A DNA stretch of 59,967 bases, taken from the IMG/VR virus record IMGVR_UViG_3300043410_001381, positions 1 to 59,967 of that record; one strand, given 5' to 3'. Shown one piece after another: positions 50,219-58,788 of the stretch. Numbering within the stretch: position 1 is the first letter of the stretch; each line of letters opens with the position of its first letter. Position numbers and translations under genes: made by a program. The stretch is from a virus. The notes beneath the pieces were generated by a model, which saw nothing but the letters and a program-made list of their open reading frames with translations, ran no database searches and was not told where the DNA came from.

Positions 50219-51330
50219 TCTACACCCTCGCTTTCAACACCTACATTCTCAATGTAGTGCAAAATTAGATCCTGGAATACAGGAACATCACGGCATTCTT
50301 CTACCACACGCATTGCTTGCTCGTTTGTAATGTGGAAGAGTTCACAAATACTGTCCAGTGGCTTGTTGTCATTCATAACTTGGCTGTACGTACAACCTGC
50401 ATTACAAACTTGCTTTAAGTCACATGGTTGGCACTTGTCATAGTTCTCTGGCTTGAACATTTCTTGGTAGTACTTGAAGTCATACTCACTGTCCATCTTC
50501 ATGATCTTCTTACTTGCAAATCGAGCACATGGGTAAAACTCACCACTGCTCATTAATACACCACCGTTAGTACCAGCAAAGCATCCAAATGGTCGCTTGC
50601 CTTTAACAAGCCCATAGAGAATGTCTAAGATAGCTAGACGCAAGAAACCAACACTACATGGTATGCCTGCTTTAAGTTTGGCAATGTAGGTATCTGTCAA
50701 GCGAATAAGCTCTTTGCGATACTCAATGATATCATCACGTGTCCACACGTCATCACGCACAAGGCTAAAGTCAGGATGCTCAATGCCCCAGCTCAACAGG
50801 AACTCAAAGTTCTCTGTCATGTCTTTTACGTTACCAGGCCAAATCATTACTTTGCAACCGTTAGTTAAACCTGTAATGATATCCTTCTTGTAGTTGTACA
50901 TATCAAGGATACCATCAAATAACTCACCAGTCTCTGGGTTTGTATTCTCTAGTAATGGTAGTAATGGACGAGTCTCGTTACTGCTCATACCGTCAAACGA
51001 CCAAGACACGCCAACCCCGTTCTCTCTTAGATACTTGGCTTTCTCTTCATCAATCATTGTAAGGTTGGTAATAACACCAATACCCTTACACTTGGGATCT
51101 GCGCGAAGGATAGGAACAGCGTGTCTAATCAAGTCAAAGTTAAGCAGTGGCTCCCCACCAAAGAAGCTCACGTGGTACTCAGCATCACCACTTCGGTCCA
51201 TTAAGTTGTACAACTCTGGCAATGCATTATCAAATACTTCAGGGGTCATCCATGTTGGACGATTTGCCACGTAACAGTACGGGCACCCTAAGTTACATTT
51301 TTCTGTTACGCTTACTTCTAGAGTGAACAT
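50206..51330 (-). CDS. Radical SAM/SPASM protein (F), anSME-like
   Basis: 374 residues. TEKCNLGCPYCYVA (C12, C16, C19), VSFFGGEPLLNFD, VSWSFDGMSSNETR, then a SPASM C-terminus: CFAGTNGGVLMSSGEFYPCA and CQPCDLKQVCNAGCTYS, with a final C. SPASM proteins modify peptides or proteins (sulfatase maturation, sactipeptides, PqqE). Overlaps the next radical SAM gene by 13 nt. Confidence 0.9.
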   Translation of the reverse strand: MFTLEVSVTEKCNLGCPYCYVANRPTWMTPEVFDNALPELYNLMDRSGDAEYHVSFFGGEPLLNFDLIRHAVPILRADPKCKGIGVITNLTMIDEEKAKYLRENGVGVSWSFDGMSSNETRPLLPLLENTNPETGELFDGILDMYNYKKDIITGLTNGCKVMIWPGNVKDMTENFEFLLSWGIEHPDFSLVRDDVWTRDDIIEYRKELIRLTDTYIAKLKAGIPCSVGFLRLAILDILYGLVKGKRPFGCFAGTNGGVLMSSGEFYPCARFASKKIMKMDSEYDFKYYQEMFKPENYDKCQPCDLKQVCNAGCTYSQVMNDNKPLDSICELFHITNEQAMRVVEECRDVPVFQDLILHYIENVGVESEGVECRN

Positions 51331-52424
51331 TGTTCCGCCTCAAATTTAATAACTGGCTTCTTGTATGACTTTAATGCAACACGCAATGCATGGTGAACAA
51401 CCTCATTGGTTTTAAACACTTTACACACTTGCCAGTTGGATGTGTGGTCACTCCACTTTTCCAAATACGTTTCTTTCTCTGATTTCTCATAAGTGGCAGC
51501 ATTACACTTCATGCAGAATTGGCTGTCACAGTTTAAGCAATCAAGTGGTTGATTCTTTAATGCGCCCTTGTACATTTCAGTACGCTCTTGTACGAGCTTG
51601 TCTAAATCAGCTTCTTTAAAGATGTTGCCCATAACGTGGGCATGGCTTTCTTTATACATACAGCCGTGACATGGACTAATATCACCGTTTAAGTCAACGC
51701 TGATGTAGTTGATGCCTGCTGCACACAATGCACGACTTTGTTGGAACCATCCAAACTTCTCTGGTGGTAAACCATTCTTGTAGATGTACTTGGCAATCTT
51801 AGTTAAGCCTTCTTTTAACACTTCTAGTCTAGGCATAAACTCTTCTTCAGTTAACTGACTATACATATCTGGTGTTGGGAAATAGTTATCGTCCATTTCA
51901 ATAACATCTAAGAACGCTTCGTAAATTTTATCAAAGTGTTCAGCTGTTAATACAGACTTCATTCTGACATTAAGTCCAGCTTTCTTGGCAGCGATGTAGT
52001 TGCTCTTGACTAGACTAGAGCTAGGATTTCCTGCTTTGTCGATACGTGTGATGTCGTTTACTGGCTTACCATCATAGCTTACTTGGATGCTCAAACGACC
52101 TGGCATTGCTTCATGGAATGCAACTAAGTCGTGCATGTACTTCTTTAAGTACACACCGTTTGTATAGAAGAAGAAACTGTAGTTAGGATTGTCTTTAAAC
52201 TTATCCATAACACCACGGCAGAATTCGTAGTTAACGAATGGCTCACCGCCCCAAAAGTAGATATCACGTTTTGGATCGTCGAACTTAGTCATGAACTCGT
52301 CAATGTTATCAAGCGTAACTTCTGTGTTTTCTTCGTATGCTGTTGATAAGCCACATTCAAAGCCTTCTGAGCAATATGTACATGCTAAATTACATGTACT
52401 CGTTACGTTTAAATCAATTACCAT
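51318..52424 (-). CDS. Radical SAM/SPASM protein (G)
   Basis: 368 residues. TSTCNLACTYCSEG (C11, C15, C18), IYFWGGEPFVNYEF, SIQVSYDGK, and SPASM cysteines CAAGINYISVDLNGDISPCH, CLNCDSQFCMKCNAAT. Closest relative here is F (50206-51330). AAGGA ribosome site. Follows the UDP-sugar dehydrogenase gene by 8 nt. Peptide or protein substrate likely. Confidence 0.9.
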   Translation of the reverse strand: MVIDLNVTSTCNLACTYCSEGFECGLSTAYEENTEVTLDNIDEFMTKFDDPKRDIYFWGGEPFVNYEFCRGVMDKFKDNPNYSFFFYTNGVYLKKYMHDLVAFHEAMPGRLSIQVSYDGKPVNDITRIDKAGNPSSSLVKSNYIAAKKAGLNVRMKSVLTAEHFDKIYEAFLDVIEMDDNYFPTPDMYSQLTEEEFMPRLEVLKEGLTKIAKYIYKNGLPPEKFGWFQQSRALCAAGINYISVDLNGDISPCHGCMYKESHAHVMGNIFKEADLDKLVQERTEMYKGALKNQPLDCLNCDSQFCMKCNAATYEKSEKETYLEKWSDHTSNWQVCKVFKTNEVVHHALRVALKSYKKPVIKFEAEQCSL

Positions 52425-52432
52425 ATGAATCC

Positions 52433-53176
52433 TTATTTGGTTGCTCTATACTTATCATTTAGCTGAAGTACAGTTTTTAGCAATTCTACGTCATACTCGT
52501 TTACGAGTGCTTCTGTGTCTTTTGGCAAGCAAGGTCCACCGAACCCACGATGTCCATCTGGTCCAGGAACAGCAAAATGGTGAGTTCCCATCCATGGCTG
52601 CATTTTGAATATCTCAGTCATTTCGGTGTAGTTTGCACCAACATCGTTAGCCAAGTCGTACATTGCATTCATGAACGTTACTTTGGTTGCATAGAAGCTA
52701 TTCATAGCATACTTTGATAGACTAGCTGTTTTGATATCAGTAAACTTCACACAGTCCATTTTAACATGAGATTGTGTTCTATAAATGTCTGCAAGACGCT
52801 CTGCTTTATCCCGGTCCCCACCAATTAGCACAAATGGTGGATTTACAAAGTCATCCAATGATGTTGCTCTGCTTAAAAATTCTGGGTTATACAATACATC
52901 GTATTTTTCTATATACTGTGGCAGCACTGTGCTCTTTACTACTGTGATTCCATCGTAGTTCATGTCTTTAATGGTATCAAGTACGTTGGTTAGCACTACA
53001 TAGTTGTTGCCATCAGTTGGTGTTGGCACACAAACGAAAATGGCATCTGGTTTGGCACGGCAAACATCTTCAACAGTCAAAGTGTTGTGCTGTGGATCAG
53101 AAATGATTGATTCGGTTTTTGCAAAACCGTATCTAACCGCCTTTCCCACCATCCCGTAGCCAATAATACCAATCAT
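52433..53176 (-). CDS. UDP-glucose/GDP-mannose dehydrogenase-like, short
   Basis: 247 residues, about 150 shorter than the family. Rossmann IGYGMVGKAVRYG (4-16), VPTPTDG, STVLPQ, then the active-site FGGPCLPKD (catalytic Cys about 223). The UDP-binding C-terminal domain is missing, so the protein may be a dehydrogenase of a different sugar, or rely on a partner. First gene of the long minus-strand island, with a strong promoter. Confidence 0.82.
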   Translation of the reverse strand: MIGIIGYGMVGKAVRYGFAKTESIISDPQHNTLTVEDVCRAKPDAIFVCVPTPTDGNNYVVLTNVLDTIKDMNYDGITVVKSTVLPQYIEKYDVLYNPEFLSRATSLDDFVNPPFVLIGGDRDKAERLADIYRTQSHVKMDCVKFTDIKTASLSKYAMNSFYATKVTFMNAMYDLANDVGANYTEMTEIFKMQPWMGTHHFAVPGPDGHRGFGGPCLPKDTEALVNEYDVELLKTVLQLNDKYRATK

Positions 53177-53197
53177 AGAAACATCCTGAAATAAGTA

Positions 53198-53225
53198 ATT
53201 ATAACAAACACGACGGGAAAGTCAA
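53198..53225 (-). promoter_or_regulatory. Sigma70-type promoter for the biosynthetic island
   Basis: Minus strand TTGACT (53225-53220), 16-nt spacer, TATAAT (53203-53198), 22 nt before the dehydrogenase gene. It could drive much of the minus-strand run down to 30.3 kb. Confidence 0.75.
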
Positions 53226-53229
53226 ATAT

Positions 53230-54426
53230 ATGATAGACAAACAACCATTTACTAAGTTAATTCAAAATTTAAAGGATTCCGGAAAGTATAGGGTTTTTAA
53301 TGACATTTTGAGAGAAAACGGAAAGTTTCCAAATGCTATTTGGTACGGGCCATACAATATTAAAAATATTGTAAATTGGTGTAGTAACGACTATTTGGGA
53401 ATGGGTCAGCACAAAGTTGTGCTAGACGCGATGCATACAGCATTAGACATGACTGGTGCAGGATCTGGTGGTACTCGTAACATTGCGGGTACTAGCCATT
53501 ATCACGTAGCACTAGAACATGAGCTTGCTACATTGCATAAGAAAGAAAAAGCATTGCTATTCAGCTCTGCGTATGTTGCAAATGAATGGAGTTTGATCGC
53601 TTTAGCTAAGATCATTCCAGATATTCACTTTGTTAGTGATAGTAAGAACCACAATAGTATGATTGTAGGTATGAGTCACAGCAAGGCTAGCAAAACTGTC
53701 TTTAGACACAATGACTTAGAGAATCTAGAAGAGATTTTGAAATCGGTTACAATGGCTAAAGAAACTCCTTGCATTGTTTTTGAATCAGTGTATAGTATGG
53801 ATGGTGATGTAAGTTTGCTTGAAGAGATTTGTGATTTGGCAGACAAATATGGTGCAATTACCTACTTAGATGAAGTACATGCGGTAGGACTATACGGTGA
53901 CACAGGCGGTGGTAAGTCAGAGAAATATGGCTTACAAGACAGGATCGATATAATCAACGGAACCCTGGGCAAGGCGTATGGTGTCCAAGGCGGCTACATT
54001 GCTGCCGATGCAGAGGTAATTGATGCTATTCGTAGCGTTGCTGCGGGCTTTATCTTTACAACAAGTATGAGTCCAGTGACGTGTGCTGGTGCATTGGCTG
54101 CTGTAAAATATTTGAAAGACCACAATGATTTGCGTGAAGCACATCAAGAACGTGCTCGCAAATTAAAATACAGAATGCACAAGGCTGGTATACCTGTTAT
54201 GGAAAGCACAACTCACATCGTTCCTGTTTTAGTAGGTGATGCCAAACGTGCCAAGGCAATGAGTGATGCACTCTTAAATGACCATGGCATTTATGTACAG
54301 GCCATCAACTACCCAACAGTTTCAGTTGGTACTGAACGTTTACGTTTTGCACCAACACCATTACATGATGACGGGATGATTGAAGATCTAATCTCGGCAC
54401 TTAAAATAGTTTTTGCAAAGTATTAA
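53230..54426 (+). CDS. hemA: 5-aminolevulinate synthase (ALAS)
   Basis: 398 residues, full-length. [40 protein letters not shown] (ALAS signature), [13 protein letters not shown] (PLP Asp/His) and [12 protein letters not shown] with the PLP lysine. It condenses glycine and succinyl-CoA to 5-aminolevulinate; the C4 pathway is typical of alphaproteobacteria. Divergent from the dehydrogenase gene by 53 nt. In phage it may make haem or a C5N building block for a natural product (inference). 1 nt before the next gene. Confidence 0.92.
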   Translation: MIDKQPFTKLIQNLKDSGKYRVFNDILRENGKFPNAIWYGPYNIKNIVNWCSNDYLGMGQHKVVLDAMHTALDMTGAGSGGTRNIAGTSHYHVALEHELATLHKKEKALLFSSAYVANEWSLIALAKIIPDIHFVSDSKNHNSMIVGMSHSKASKTVFRHNDLENLEEILKSVTMAKETPCIVFESVYSMDGDVSLLEEICDLADKYGAITYLDEVHAVGLYGDTGGGKSEKYGLQDRIDIINGTLGKAYGVQGGYIAADAEVIDAIRSVAAGFIFTTSMSPVTCAGALAAVKYLKDHNDLREAHQERARKLKYRMHKAGIPVMESTTHIVPVLVGDAKRAKAMSDALLNDHGIYVQAINYPTVSVGTERLRFAPTPLHDDGMIEDLISALKIVFAKY

Positions 54427-54427
54427 T

Positions 54428-55051
54428 ATGACAACAATTTACGCACACCAGTTTGATAGCCCAGGATACATTACTGCTATGTTACCTGATGACATTCTTG
54501 CCAAATTAAGGGAAGAAACTGAAAAGATTAAAGAAGCAAATTATACAGGATACAAGAATGTTGACGAGCAATTAGCTGGCCATTTAAAGTATCAATTTGA
54601 TTTGCCACAATGCAGAGATACTCTAAAGAACTTTGTATTAGGTATGGTTGGTGAATACGAAAGATCGTTTAGATACTTACGTGACTTGAAACAAGACAAG
54701 CAATTGGATCTTGTGCAACTATGGATTAACTTCCAAAAGAAGCATGACTTTAATCCAGTACACAATCACAATGGCGTGATGTCATTTGTTATATGGCTTA
54801 AAATCCCTTATGACATTGAAACAGAAATGACTGTGTACAAAGGTGCTGGTAGTGAAACGAACTGCACTAGTATGTTTGAATTTGTGTACACTGACTCGAT
54901 TGGCAATATCTGTAACAAGCCAGTGCCAGTTAATAAGAATTGGGAAGGGGTTATTTGTATGTTCCCAGCTAGAATGAAACACTGTGTTCAGCCATTCTTT
55001 ACGTCAGACGACTTTAGAATTTCAATTGCTGGGAATATAGATTTTATTTAG
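54428..55051 (+). CDS. 2OG-Fe(II) oxygenase-like protein
   Basis: 207 residues from ATG 54428; the frame also opens at a TTG inside the previous gene. FNPVHNHNGVMSFVIWLKIP gives a possible HxH/N site, ICMFPARMKHCVQPF the distal His, and RISIAGNIDFI the 2OG-binding Arg. Same family pattern as 38460-39059. Co-transcribed with ALAS (1 nt spacing). Substrate unknown. The stop overlaps the convergent metallopeptidase gene by 8 nt. Confidence 0.7.
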   Translation: MTTIYAHQFDSPGYITAMLPDDILAKLREETEKIKEANYTGYKNVDEQLAGHLKYQFDLPQCRDTLKNFVLGMVGEYERSFRYLRDLKQDKQLDLVQLWINFQKKHDFNPVHNHNGVMSFVIWLKIPYDIETEMTVYKGAGSETNCTSMFEFVYTDSIGNICNKPVPVNKNWEGVICMFPARMKHCVQPFFTSDDFRISIAGNIDFI

Positions 55052-56108
55052 GATTCTTAGCTAAATGTTGTTGTACCTTGCTAGGCGCTTGTTTAGCTTG
55101 GTACATTTGAACGTCCTTGTAGACATCCTTGATGAACTTCTTCCACAAGTTGTTTCTATCAGTGTTTACTTGGACTTCGTCATCAAATATAGTGTTGTAA
55201 TAATGACCTAGGGTCGTCCAAACTGGCACACCATTATATACATACTCCTGTCCCCCTGCTATTGCATTAATATATGCTTTTGCAGACTCAGTGTCGCTAC
55301 CAAAGATATTGTTAATCTCTGCCGCGGCATTAGCTGACCAACTATTCATTTCATCAGCATTCAACCAGTAGCCTTCTTCTCCTTGAGCATATAAATCGCT
55401 CTTATAATCAGGATAATTCTCAGGGTCATTTAGTTTGTCTACATCACCAGTGTGGTATTTGTTAACATCTGCATTGTAGCCAAAGTTAGCTATTACACTT
55501 GTGCTTTGGATAAAGTGTTTAACCTCGTGAATAATACCACCAATGATGTTGTTAGTCAACAAGTCTAATCCAGCTGTTACAATCTTGGTGTCTTCCATTA
55601 GGAATACATAATTGGCAACACTTGAGCCTCTAACGTCCATGTTAATTAAGCCGTTATGCGTATCTTCTTCATAGCTAAATTGTGCTTCACCAGTTAATGC
55701 TGAATAGCTGCGTAAGAACATAGCAGTTGTTTCAGAACTAGGTTTAAAATCTTTGTCAGGGTATGTGGCACTCAATTGCTCAACCGCATGAGCGTTTAAC
55801 CCATCAATGTCCAATGATCCCATTGGCTCATCAAACCTTACATTGAAACTCATGAGTAAGTGTCTTACTTTGATTTTATTACCCTCATCATCTGTGATAG
55901 TGATTGGGTTTGCTTTAAGTAATGGTGCAAGAACCTTTGCATCAATGTCATGCTGTATGTCGTAGAAGAACTGATTTACTTTGCTTTCTGGATCGTATAG
56001 ATCTTCGTCACTGTTAATACTATAAAATGTATTCTTAATGATACGTTTTAGTACTGGCAAATAATCCGAATAGTCCAGACGTTCAGTTATAAATTCTTTT
56101 GCTCTCAT
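55044..56108 (-). CDS. HExxH metallopeptidase-like protein with capsid-targeting N-terminus
   Basis: 354 residues. MRAKEFITERLDYSDYLPVL: the first 11 residues match the T4-type capsid-targeting sequence with a likely prohead-protease cut after ITE. Zinc motif GGIIHEVKHFIQSTS (HEVKH, about 190-194); a downstream Glu (ADEMNSW) may be the third ligand. Rich in Asn/Asp, mostly alpha-beta, no signal peptide. Would be packaged in the capsid and delivered to the host as a protease (inference). Same N-terminal type as 24452-24859 and 18913-19542. Confidence 0.7.
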   Translation of the reverse strand: MRAKEFITERLDYSDYLPVLKRIIKNTFYSINSDEDLYDPESKVNQFFYDIQHDIDAKVLAPLLKANPITITDDEGNKIKVRHLLMSFNVRFDEPMGSLDIDGLNAHAVEQLSATYPDKDFKPSSETTAMFLRSYSALTGEAQFSYEEDTHNGLINMDVRGSSVANYVFLMEDTKIVTAGLDLLTNNIIGGIIHEVKHFIQSTSVIANFGYNADVNKYHTGDVDKLNDPENYPDYKSDLYAQGEEGYWLNADEMNSWSANAAAEINNIFGSDTESAKAYINAIAGGQEYVYNGVPVWTTLGHYYNTIFDDEVQVNTDRNNLWKKFIKDVYKDVQMYQAKQAPSKVQQHLAKNPK

Positions 56109-56253
56109 TCTTGTTCTCTGTTAGTTGTTTTAAAAAAGAATACTTGGCATCATTTTCTAAACTATGCCCACCTTCCATTAAAGCAATCTCCATTTCTGTG
56201 AATTGCTTTTTAGGTTTGCCCCAGAAGCTAACGTATACATCATCAATTGTCAT
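56083..56253 (-). CDS. Hypothetical small protein
   Basis: 56 residues from ATG 56253 (GGAA upstream; other starts lie further up). TIDDVYVSFWGKPKKQFTEM, EIALMEGGHSLENDAKYSFL. Helical, no family. Its end overlaps the metallopeptidase start and its start overlaps the 40-residue peptide gene. Confidence 0.5.
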   Translation of the reverse strand: MTIDDVYVSFWGKPKKQFTEMEIALMEGGHSLENDAKYSFLKQLTENKNESKRIYN

Positions 56254-56365
56254 AAGGTATTCCAGCCATCCCGCAACCAAGGCGGGCTACACCCTCAATG
56301 AGGGCTGTAAGGATTAAGAGGGCGATCCCACTCTCCTTCTTGTTCGGGGTAGACTGGGTATTCAT
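56243..56365 (-). CDS. 40-residue peptide with hydrophobic helix
   Basis: Starts at ATG 56365, overlapping the nuclease stop (TAATG), and reads MNTQSTPNKKESGIALLILT then ALIEGVARLGCGMAGIPYDN. One hydrophobic helix, one Cys. Coupling at both ends supports it; no ribosome site is obvious. No family. Confidence 0.45.
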   Translation of the reverse strand: MNTQSTPNKKESGIALLILTALIEGVARLGCGMAGIPYDN

Positions 56366-57189
56366 TATTCGCCGGACCCGCCGCATTTAGCACGTTTTGC
56401 ATTTGTAAGAGCTCCATAGTTTACTGGCCATTCTTGTCCAGGTGGTAATTCTACAGCATTAGCTGGGAACTTGTAAACAACTCCGGCTGTTTGTTGTATT
56501 TGTGCAACAGGCATACGGAACTTGGTTAAATCATTGCCTAAATTAACATAGGGCTTTGTGTGTGGAAATGCCCAACCAGCAATTTGGCCAGTTGCATTGT
56601 TGATAACAATTTTGTAGTAACCATGTGGAACAATAATGTCTTTGCTCTTGCCAATGAACTCGTCACCAGCGCCATAGAAGGCCCCCACGTAAATGGTAAA
56701 AGCCTGATTCTGCTGCACCGCCCACCCACGGACCGAAGTTTCTAGTAGTTTCCAGATTCCACGATTTAATGACCCGTGTTGCGGATACATATTTGTCATC
56801 AAAAAACTTTCATACTCCACTTGTTGAGACCAACTTTGGTCACCGTCTGGGCTTGCATGGCCCTTGTCGTAACCAGTACTTGCATAGTCAGCTGGAGTAG
56901 CACCCGTGCCACCTAAAGACTGATCAGCAACGAACGCATTAGTGCGTGGGAAGCATCCTAAAGCATTTTGTGGAAGCAATGTGTATGCAACATATACTGG
57001 AATTTTAACCGGCGCATCGTATGCTACTAAGTAACCCTCGCGGCAGATTGGTTGAGCAGTGCGTGTTGTTTGAGCAAAGCCATATGGGCTGTGAACTTTA
57101 CATGCATCTACTGGAGCAGGGGGTCTTTGGTCCCATGCATAAGAAAGGCTCGCTGTAAACATTAGCAGAGCCGCTAGAAACTTCTTCAT
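56365..57189 (-). CDS. Exported DNA/RNA non-specific endonuclease
   Basis: 274 residues from ATG 57189 (GAGG upstream). Sec signal KKFLAALLMFTASLSYA, then a NucA/NucM-like domain: GYDKGHASPDGDQSW (DxGH, with catalytic His), and NMYPQHGSLNRGIWKLLE (Asn Mg ligand). The usual DRGH is DKGH here. Cleaves DNA and RNA in the periplasm or medium; may recover nucleotides or clear debris. A signal peptide on a phage nuclease is unusual. AATAAATA late octamer 24 nt upstream. Confidence 0.88.
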   Translation of the reverse strand: MKKFLAALLMFTASLSYAWDQRPPAPVDACKVHSPYGFAQTTRTAQPICREGYLVAYDAPVKIPVYVAYTLLPQNALGCFPRTNAFVADQSLGGTGATPADYASTGYDKGHASPDGDQSWSQQVEYESFLMTNMYPQHGSLNRGIWKLLETSVRGWAVQQNQAFTIYVGAFYGAGDEFIGKSKDIIVPHGYYKIVINNATGQIAGWAFPHTKPYVNLGNDLTKFRMPVAQIQQTAGVVYKFPANAVELPPGQEWPVNYGALTNAKRAKCGGSGE

Positions 57190-57212
57190 ATAATACCTCG
57201 ATATCAATCGAG

Positions 57213-57220
57213 TATTTATT
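57213..57220 (-). promoter_or_regulatory. Late-type promoter octamer (AATAAATA)
   Basis: AATAAATA on the minus strand, 24 nt before the nuclease start. Confidence 0.6.
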
Positions 57221-57656
57221 ATATGTAGTTATTAAACCATCCCACTTTCTTGCCGTCAGCAATGCGCTTATCGTGCTCTTCTACGCTAGAAGGATAACGC
57301 CACGCCCACACGGCTACGCAGGCCATGAAAATTCCTGTATAAATTACACCTCGTAGAGGCACGGATCCTAAGCTCATTAGGATCAAGCTCAAGCTCATCA
57401 TGCCTAGCATGAAGAACTTCATTTTTAATGGGAATACACGCTTCTCATTCCAGTTAGTTAAGAATGGACCAAAAATCTTATGATTATAGATCCACTTGTG
57501 CATACGTTCACTACCTTTGCTAAAGCAATATGCTGCGAAGACGACAAATGGGCTATAGGGGATGCCAGGTGTGACAACCCCTATATAAGCCATTCCTAAA
57601 CTAAGAAGGCCCGCTGTCGTCCATAGGACCTTCTTTAACCGATGAATTGTAACCAT
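57219..57656 (-). CDS. DUF454 (YbaN-like) inner-membrane protein
   Basis: 145 residues. LKKVLWTTAGLLSLGMAYIG, VTPGIPYSPFVVFAAYCFSK, then WIYNHKIFGPFLTNW and two more membrane helices: the DUF454 signature. Four membrane segments. Function unknown in bacteria. Phage copies are rare in my experience. Overlaps the HNH gene's end (22 nt). Confidence 0.88.
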   Translation of the reverse strand: MVTIHRLKKVLWTTAGLLSLGMAYIGVVTPGIPYSPFVVFAAYCFSKGSERMHKWIYNHKIFGPFLTNWNEKRVFPLKMKFFMLGMMSLSLILMSLGSVPLRGVIYTGIFMACVAVWAWRYPSSVEEHDKRIADGKKVGWFNNYI

Positions 57657-58153
57657 TCTGAAAACCTTACGTTATGGAAGCCTTGCTTCTTTCTCTTGTT
57701 CACAAGTTCGTAGAAGTCTGGCTTGTAAGGTGTAAGTTTTGGCTTCCAACCCTTAGTTTGGTCAGCCTTGTCAGCGTTACATGGACCGCAAGCAGTCGTA
57801 CAGTTTTCCCAGGTAGTCTTACCACCTTTAGAAACTGGCAGCACGTGATCTAGGGTTGACTCTTTACGTTCAATCCCTTCACCGCAATACTGGCATGTAC
57901 CATTATCACGTAGATATACGTTGCTGCGGCTAAAACGCACGGCTGACTTAGTCTTCATGTACTCACGTAACATAATGACTGACGGCACGGGTGTTTCCCA
58001 CGAAGCTGAATGCACGATCCAATTATCGTGCCATAGCAATACATCGGCCTTATCAAGGACCATGTATTTGATGCTTTCTTCCCATGTTATTGTGCTCAAC
58101 GGCATGACCGAAACTGGCAAACCATCTGCATTTAAAACAAGTGTATCTGACAC
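57635..58153 (-). CDS. HNH endonuclease
   Basis: 172 residues, probably from GTG 58153 (GAGG upstream). N-terminal alpha/beta part, then CQYCGEGIERKESTLDHVLP, VSKGGKTTWENCTTACGPCN: the CxxC...DH...CxxC zinc HNH fold with the catalytic His in DHVLP. Resembles the phage HNH_5/restriction-like endonucleases that also occur free-standing. Could be a homing enzyme or packaging nuclease. Confidence 0.88.
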   Translation of the reverse strand: MSDTLVLNADGLPVSVMPLSTITWEESIKYMVLDKADVLLWHDNWIVHSASWETPVPSVIMLREYMKTKSAVRFSRSNVYLRDNGTCQYCGEGIERKESTLDHVLPVSKGGKTTWENCTTACGPCNADKADQTKGWKPKLTPYKPDFYELVNKRKKQGFHNVRFSEWLQFIG

Positions 58154-58200
58154 TTTAAACCTCTTTCTTAGTTGTGTTTACAGACCCAACCGAAATTGTG

Positions 58201-58220
58201 ACACTATCTGGACATAGTGT
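58201..58220. repeat. Inverted repeat ACACTAT/ATAGTGT at a promoter
   Basis: 7-nt perfect arms with a 6-nt loop, overlapping the -10 region of the HNH promoter; probably an operator. Confidence 0.5.
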
Positions 58221-58244
58221 ACAGTATGTATTTACCTATGTCAA
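58216..58244 (-). promoter_or_regulatory. Sigma70-type promoter (TTGACA-17-TACACT)
   Basis: Minus strand TTGACA (58244-58239), 17-nt spacer, TACACT (58221-58216), in front of the HNH gene; it overlaps the end of yqgE. Confidence 0.6.
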
Positions 58245-58784
58245 GATGGTTTGTGCAAATTCTAGGCCAGAACGATCAAGGGCGTTGCACCACTGATCTT
58301 TATTATCGGAACCGAATACTAGTTCTGGGTCGCTTTTGGCAGTACACCAGCTAGTGTTTTCCTGCCAGGGCGGAATGCCCTTTATTTCCCCGATTAGCTG
58401 TTTTGGAGCCCAACCGGCCATTCCTAGGAATATTCGCCACTGGAATGGACAATCGCCCATTGATAATCTGGGGAGTATATCGTCAGCACTGCTGATACTG
58501 AAGTGTGGATTAATCTGTAATGTATTTTTACAAGACCACTCAGGTGTATGCAAAAGTGTTAAACTTTTACTATTAAGTGGTCCACCTTGGTAAACAAATC
58601 CAGGTATATCCAATTCGTACCCAAGCTGCTCACCGAATGATTTTAATGATAATTCGCTACGTTTATTCAGTACAACCCCAACACTGCCACTTGAGTGATG
58701 TTCAGTTATCATAATAACTGTTTTGTACCAAAAATTACCTTTTACTGACGGTGGTGCGATTAATAAATTGCCAACTAAATCCAT
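58236..58784 (-). CDS. YqgE/AlgH family protein (UPF0301)
   Basis: 182 residues. LVGNLLIAPPSVKGNFWYKT, VGVVLNKRSE, FVYQGGPLNSKSLTLLHTPE, WRIFLGMAGWAPKQLIGEI: the UPF0301 core, complete. Biochemical role unclear even in bacteria. A late octamer (AATAAATA) ends 5 nt before the ATG and no ribosome site is seen, so a leaderless message is likely. Found in some marine phages from memory. Confidence 0.9.
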   Translation of the reverse strand: MDLVGNLLIAPPSVKGNFWYKTVIMITEHHSSGSVGVVLNKRSELSLKSFGEQLGYELDIPGFVYQGGPLNSKSLTLLHTPEWSCKNTLQINPHFSISSADDILPRLSMGDCPFQWRIFLGMAGWAPKQLIGEIKGIPPWQENTSWCTAKSDPELVFGSDNKDQWCNALDRSGLEFAQTILT

Positions 58785-58788
58785 GCAA

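Noticed and set aside
56270-56365. GC-richer stretch with CCCTCA/TGAGGG hairpin, considered as a tRNA or small RNA
   Set aside because: No cloverleaf can be drawn; a coupled 40-residue reading frame explains the stretch better.
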